Source: Casimicrobiaceae bacterium
GTDB taxonomy: Bacteria; Pseudomonadota; Gammaproteobacteria; Burkholderiales; Casimicrobiaceae
DNA length: 15,620 bases
Direction: 5' to 3'
NCBI GenBank assembly: GCA_955652025.1
Contig: CATPAO010000127.1
Coordinates: 1-15,620, forward strand
Part shown: positions 12,491-15,620 of the stretch, in pieces
Position numbering within the stretch: the first letter of the stretch is position 1
Layout: the number at the start of each line of letters is the position of its first letter
Program-made: the position numbers and the translations under genes
Notes under the pieces: model-generated
Told to the model about the DNA's origin: nothing
Seen by the model: only the letters and a program-made list of their open reading frames with translations
The model's database searches: none

Positions 12491-13759
12491 TCAAGGGCCG
12501 GCGGATGGCTTGTCGATGCCGATCAGGTGCAGGGAGTCGCCGCGCGCCTGGTTGCTGCGATGGCGCCACGCCACGAGCAACATCGACGCGGCGACGAACA
12601 ATCCGAACATGACGATCGCCGCGTTGACCGACAGGCCCGACCGCTCCATCAGCGCGTAAAGCCCGACCATGACGAGAATGCCGATATTCTCGTTGAAATT
12701 CTGCACCGCGATCGAGTGGCCGGCGCCCATCAGCACATGGCCGCGGTGCTGGAGGAGCGCGTTCATCGGCACGACGAAAAAGCCGGCGCATGCACCGATG
12801 ATGACCAACAGCAGCATCGTGACGGGCAAGCGATGGACGAAAATCAGCGTCATCACGACGATGCCCATCGCAACGCCGATCGGCAGCACCCGCACCGCGC
12901 CGCGCAGCGAGACGAGCCTTGCCGCCAACACGGCACCGACCGCGACCCCGATCACGACGACGCCCTGCAGCATCGACGCCTGCGGCAGCGTCAAGCCGAG
13001 CGTGCGCTCTGCCCATGCGATGACGATGAATTGGAGTGTTGCTCCGGCGCCCCAGAACAGCGTCGTCGTGGCGAGCGATATCTGCCCGAGGCGATCCGTC
13101 CACAGCAGCACGACGCAGTGCGAGAACTCGCGAATGAGATAGAAGGGATTCTTGCTTGCCACTCGGCGGTCGACGCCGGTGTCCGGGATGAACCCATTGA
13201 AGATCGTGGCAACAAGATAGATGCTCATGATCACCGCGATTGCCGCCATCGGCGCCGCGACCGTGTCGATCAGCGGAAAGTGGAAGCTCAAGAGCAGCGT
13301 CGAGACCTTCGGGCTTATCAACGTCCCGCCCAGCAGGGCGCCGAGAATGATCGAGCCCATCGTCGTGCCTTCGATCCAACCGTTCGCGATCACCAGCTGT
13401 TCCGCAGGCAGGAGTTCGGTCAGGATGCCGTACTTTGCAGGCGAGTACGCGGCGGCGCCCAGTCCCACGACCGCGTACGCAACGAGAGGATGCAATCCCA
13501 ACAGCATCATGGCGCAGCCCACGATCTTCACCGCGTTGGTGAACAGCATCACGCGACCCTTCGCGATCGAGTCGGCGAACGGGCCGACCAAAGGTGCCAG
13601 CACGACGTAGGAAACGGCGAAGCATTGCCTGAGCGCGGGCGTCATCCATGTGGGCTCGTGCAACTCGCGCAACAGTGCGATCGCGGCGACGATCAACGTT
13701 TGGTCCGCGAGCGACGAAAAGAATTGCGCGGCGATGATCGTGTAAAAGCCGGACTTCAT
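12491..13759 (-). CDS. lplT: Lysophospholipid transporter LplT, copy 2
   Basis: This 422-residue paralogue of the gene at 11006-12280 has the same fold and ends in the same DSLHLIG-DKP-AGP tail. The start at 13759 matches copy 1 (MKSGFYTI); the frame is open to 13792, but that extension has no counterpart. It differs from copy 1 at the TM1 pair, DQ instead of DN, and in a mid-protein segment where copy 1 has IDWLYRALGLN and copy 2 has IAWAERTLGLT. It is divergent from alr, the usual lplT position in betaproteobacteria as I recall it, so copy 2 probably sits at the ancestral site. Both copies are intact, which argues for retained function or a recent duplication. Confidence 0.92.
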   Translation of the reverse strand: MKSGFYTIIAAQFFSSLADQTLIVAAIALLRELHEPTWMTPALRQCFAVSYVVLAPLVGPFADSIAKGRVMLFTNAVKIVGCAMMLLGLHPLVAYAVVGLGAAAYSPAKYGILTELLPAEQLVIANGWIEGTTMGSIILGALLGGTLISPKVSTLLLSFHFPLIDTVAAPMAAIAVIMSIYLVATIFNGFIPDTGVDRRVASKNPFYLIREFSHCVVLLWTDRLGQISLATTTLFWGAGATLQFIVIAWAERTLGLTLPQASMLQGVVVIGVAVGAVLAARLVSLRGAVRVLPIGVAMGIVVMTLIFVHRLPVTMLLLVIIGACAGFFVVPMNALLQHRGHVLMGAGHSIAVQNFNENIGILVMVGLYALMERSGLSVNAAIVMFGLFVAASMLLVAWRHRSNQARGDSLHLIGIDKPSAGP

Positions 13760-13808
13760 CTCTGATTTTGGCTGCCGCCGGATGCCGGGCACGTGCGCGT
13801 CGGGTTGA

Positions 13809-13814
13809 TATAAT
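13809..13814 (+). promoter_or_regulatory. Extended -10 element, candidate alr promoter
   Basis: TGATATAAT at 13806-13814 is a perfect extended -10 (TGnTATAAT) facing alr, giving a leader of about 105 nt. No good -35 is seen, which extended -10 promoters can lack. It lies inside the 5' leader of lplT copy 2, so the divergent transcripts would overlap. A weaker alternative is TTGAAT (13880-13885) with TAGCCT (13901-13906), spaced 15 bp. Confidence 0.45.
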
Positions 13815-13836
13815 GTTCGGATGTCGCGCGGCCCGC

Positions 13837-13865
13837 GTTATAGCATGATAGCGGGACGGTCCCAA
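13837..13865 (-). promoter_or_regulatory. Promoter of lplT copy 2
   Basis: On the minus strand TTGGGA (complement of 13860-13865) and TATAAC (complement of 13837-13842) are 17 bp apart, the same architecture as upstream of copy 1. The predicted leader is about 70 nt. Confidence 0.7.
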
Positions 13866-13925
13866 CCGATGACGAGGCGTTGAATCCGTTGCGGCGACTG
13901 TAGCCTACCTTGCCGCGGTTTCCCG

Positions 13926-15020
13926 ATGGCCCGCCCGCTCTTCGCGCAAATCAACCTCGCTGCGCTGTCCGCCAACCTGGCGCGCGCACGCGCACTCGCG
14001 CCGGGGACGCAGGTGCTCGCCGTGGTCAAGGCGGACGCCTACGGCCACGGGCTGATGCGCGTTTTGCCTGCGCTCGAGCAGGCCGACGGGCTCGCGCTGC
14101 TGGAGCTGAACGCGGCGGTCTCGCTGCGCGAGCGGCACTATACGCGGCGTATCCTGCTGATCGAAGGATTTTTCGACGAGCGGGAGCTCGCAGAAATCGC
14201 GCAACGTCGGCTCGCGATCGCCATCCATCATGAGGATCAGGTGCGGATGCTGGAACGCACGGCGCTCGCGCGCCCGCTCGAGGTCTTCATCAAGGTCAAC
14301 ACCGGCATGAACCGGCTCGGCTTTCGCGTCGACGAAGTGACAGGGGTGTGCGGCCGATTGTCGCAATCCGCCGGCGTGGCGGCGCTTCGCCTGATGACGC
14401 ACCTCGCGCGCGCCGACGAGGACGACGGGATCGCCGAGCCGTTGGAGGCGTTCGAGGCCGCGTGCAAGGGCCTGCCGTATCCGCGGTCGATCGCGAATTC
14501 GGCCGGCGTCATTCGCTTTGCCGACGTCGGCGGCGATATCGTGCGTCCGGGGATCATGCTCTATGGCGCGACACCTTTTTCGTATGAGTCCGCGCACGCG
14601 CTCGGACTGCAGCCGGTGATGACGCTGCGCTCGCAGCTGATCGGTGTGCAAGAGCTGGCGGCGAACGACAGCGTGGGCTACGGCGGCGCGTACACGGCGA
14701 CGCAGCCGCATCGCATCGGCGTCGTCGCGTGCGGCTACGCGGACGGTTACCCGCGCCTTGCCCCGAACGGAACGCCGGTCTTAGTCGGCGGCAAAAAAGT
14801 GCGGCTCGCCGGGCGCGTGTCGATGGACATGCTGACGGTGGACCTGACCGACGCGCCCGACGCGCGAATCGGCAGCCCGGTCGTGTTGTGGGGCGAGGGC
14901 CTGCCCGTCGACGAAGTCGCCAACGCTGCCTCGACCATCGGATACGAGCTACTCTGCGCCGTGGCGCCGCGCGTGCCGTTCGTCGCGTCGCGTGTCGGGG
15001 CGCTCGACCTCGAACTTTAA
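13926..15020 (+). CDS. alr: Alanine racemase
   Basis: This 364-residue PLP enzyme interconverts L- and D-alanine for peptidoglycan synthesis in the cytoplasm. The PLP lysine is K35 (VVKADAYGHG), the likely carbamylated lysine is K123 and the active-site arginine R130 (IKVNTGMNRLGF), and the second catalytic base is Y252 (SVGYGGAY). PLP-phosphate contacts such as IANSAGV and RPGIMLYG are present, as is the C-terminal VSMDMLTVDLT segment. The length is normal. No strong ribosome-binding site precedes ATG 13926, but upstream in-frame starts are absent and homology begins here. It is divergent from lplT copy 2 and followed 15 nt later by hldD, so the two are probably cotranscribed. Confidence 0.96.
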   Translation: MARPLFAQINLAALSANLARARALAPGTQVLAVVKADAYGHGLMRVLPALEQADGLALLELNAAVSLRERHYTRRILLIEGFFDERELAEIAQRRLAIAIHHEDQVRMLERTALARPLEVFIKVNTGMNRLGFRVDEVTGVCGRLSQSAGVAALRLMTHLARADEDDGIAEPLEAFEAACKGLPYPRSIANSAGVIRFADVGGDIVRPGIMLYGATPFSYESAHALGLQPVMTLRSQLIGVQELAANDSVGYGGAYTATQPHRIGVVACGYADGYPRLAPNGTPVLVGGKKVRLAGRVSMDMLTVDLTDAPDARIGSPVVLWGEGLPVDEVANAASTIGYELLCAVAPRVPFVASRVGALDLEL

Positions 15021-15035
15021 GAGAGATTCGCCGCC

Positions 15036-15620
15036 ATGTTCATCGTCGTCACCGGCGCCGCCGGATTCATCGGGTCGAACCTCGTGCACGCGCTGAACGC
15101 CCGCGGCGCGACGAACATCATCGCCGTCGACAATCTGCAGCATTCGGACAAGTTCCGGAACCTGGCCGATGCGGAGATCGCCGACTATCTCGACCAGGAC
15201 GAGTTTCTGGCCCGGCTCGCGAACGGGGATTTCGACGATGACCTGACGGCGATGCTCCACGAGGGGGCATGCTCGGACACGCAGGAGACCGACGGCCGGT
15301 ACATGATGCGCAACAACTATCGTTACTCGGTCGATCTGTTGACGCATTGCCAGGACAACGACGTGCCGTTTCTGTACGCATCGAGCGCCGCCGTGTACGG
15401 TAGCGGCAAAGCGTTTCGCGAGGAGCGCGCATGCGAAGCGCCGCTCAACATCTACGGCTATTCGAAATTCCTGTTCGACCAATACGTGCGGCGCCTCTTA
15501 CCGGAGCGCACGGCGCAAATCGCCGGCTTCCGCTACTTCAACGTCTACGGCCCGCGGGAGGCGCACAAGGGTCGCATGGCGTCGGCCGCCTATCATTTTT
15601 TCGAGGAATACCGCGCCGAA
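15036..15620 (+). CDS. hldD: ADP-L-glycero-D-manno-heptose-6-epimerase (3' end cut by window edge)
   Basis: The first 195 residues of a protein usually about 330 long are visible. The extended short-chain dehydrogenase fold starts with the nucleotide-binding [12 protein letters not shown] motif (6-17). HldD-specific segments follow: [62 protein letters not shown] and [16 protein letters not shown]. The Ser116/117 region with Y140 and K144 forms the catalytic set. The enzyme makes the L,D-heptose precursor of the LPS inner core, so the organism is Gram-negative. The usual HQGAC is HEGAC here. It lies 15 nt after alr, with AAGAGAG as a modest ribosome-binding site. Confidence 0.95.
   Translation, partial: MFIVVTGAAGFIGSNLVHALNARGATNIIAVDNLQHSDKFRNLADAEIADYLDQDEFLARLANGDFDDDLTAMLHEGACSDTQETDGRYMMRNNYRYSVDLLTHCQDNDVPFLYASSAAVYGSGKAFREERACEAPLNIYGYSKFLFDQYVRRLLPERTAQIAGFRYFNVYGPREAHKGRMASAAYHFFEEYRAE

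Noticed and set aside
12392..13765. Plus-strand ORF of 457 codons opposite lplT copy 2 (and the similar ones opposite copy 1)
   Set aside because: The His/Arg/Asp-rich composition is that of an antisense shadow of a membrane protein; no domain is seen.
12468..13865. Minus-strand ORF of 465 codons overlapping lplT copy 2 in another frame
   Set aside because: It is an Arg-rich shadow of the true lplT frame.
15036..15620. Generic GalE-type epimerase
   Set aside because: The [13 protein letters not shown] and [11 protein letters not shown] segments are specific to HldD.

Overview
The window looks like a GC-rich betaproteobacterial chromosome, most likely Burkholderiales or a close relative. This rests on codon composition and gene order: a tsaB-rimI-family 4 uracil-DNA glycosylase operon, and lplT divergent from alr. 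I cannot name the genus. It divides into an accessory part (about 1-4215) and a conserved chromosomal part (4216-15620).

Accessory part. This is one end of an integrative element inserted at the 3' end of a tRNA-Ser(UGA) gene (4216-4305, minus strand). All of its genes read leftward, away from the tRNA. In order they are a P4-type tyrosine integrase, a coiled-coil protein of unknown function, an AlpA-like winged-helix protein, a small basic protein, a TOPRIM/topoisomerase-VI-A-like protein whose reading frame is shifted near its start, and a helix-turn-helix replication-protein-like gene that runs off the left edge. From the AlpA-like gene on, the genes are joined by ATGA/GTGA stop-start overlaps. 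The main observation is in the last gene. Its coding sequence carries 22-bp-spaced iteron-like repeats of CTGCCGGGT, followed by three AT-richer TTCCAGTT repeats. This resembles the lambda O gene, where the origin lies inside the initiator gene. I infer a phage-satellite-like or plasmid-like replicon. The integrase has Gln where the family normally has its second catalytic Arg, and the TOPRIM gene is frameshifted, so the element may be decaying or immobile.

Chromosomal part. A Bax-inhibitor-1/YccA membrane protein ends in a strong intrinsic terminator that also separates it from the convergent rlmD (23S rRNA m5U methyltransferase). Divergent from rlmD is the tight operon tsaB-rimI-udg (tRNA t6A synthesis, ribosomal protein S18 acetylation, uracil repair). 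Next come a lemA lipoprotein gene and two TPM-domain genes, one exported and membrane-anchored with a Gly-rich tail and one apparently cytosolic. Two tandem lplT lysophospholipid transporter genes follow on the minus strand. They are about 81% identical by my manual alignment, and each has its own copy of the same promoter. Divergent from the second lplT copy are alr (alanine racemase) and hldD (heptose epimerase, cut by the right edge). lplT, alr and hldD all serve the envelope: phospholipid recycling, peptidoglycan D-Ala and LPS inner-core heptose. No gene-free stretch exceeds 300 bases.
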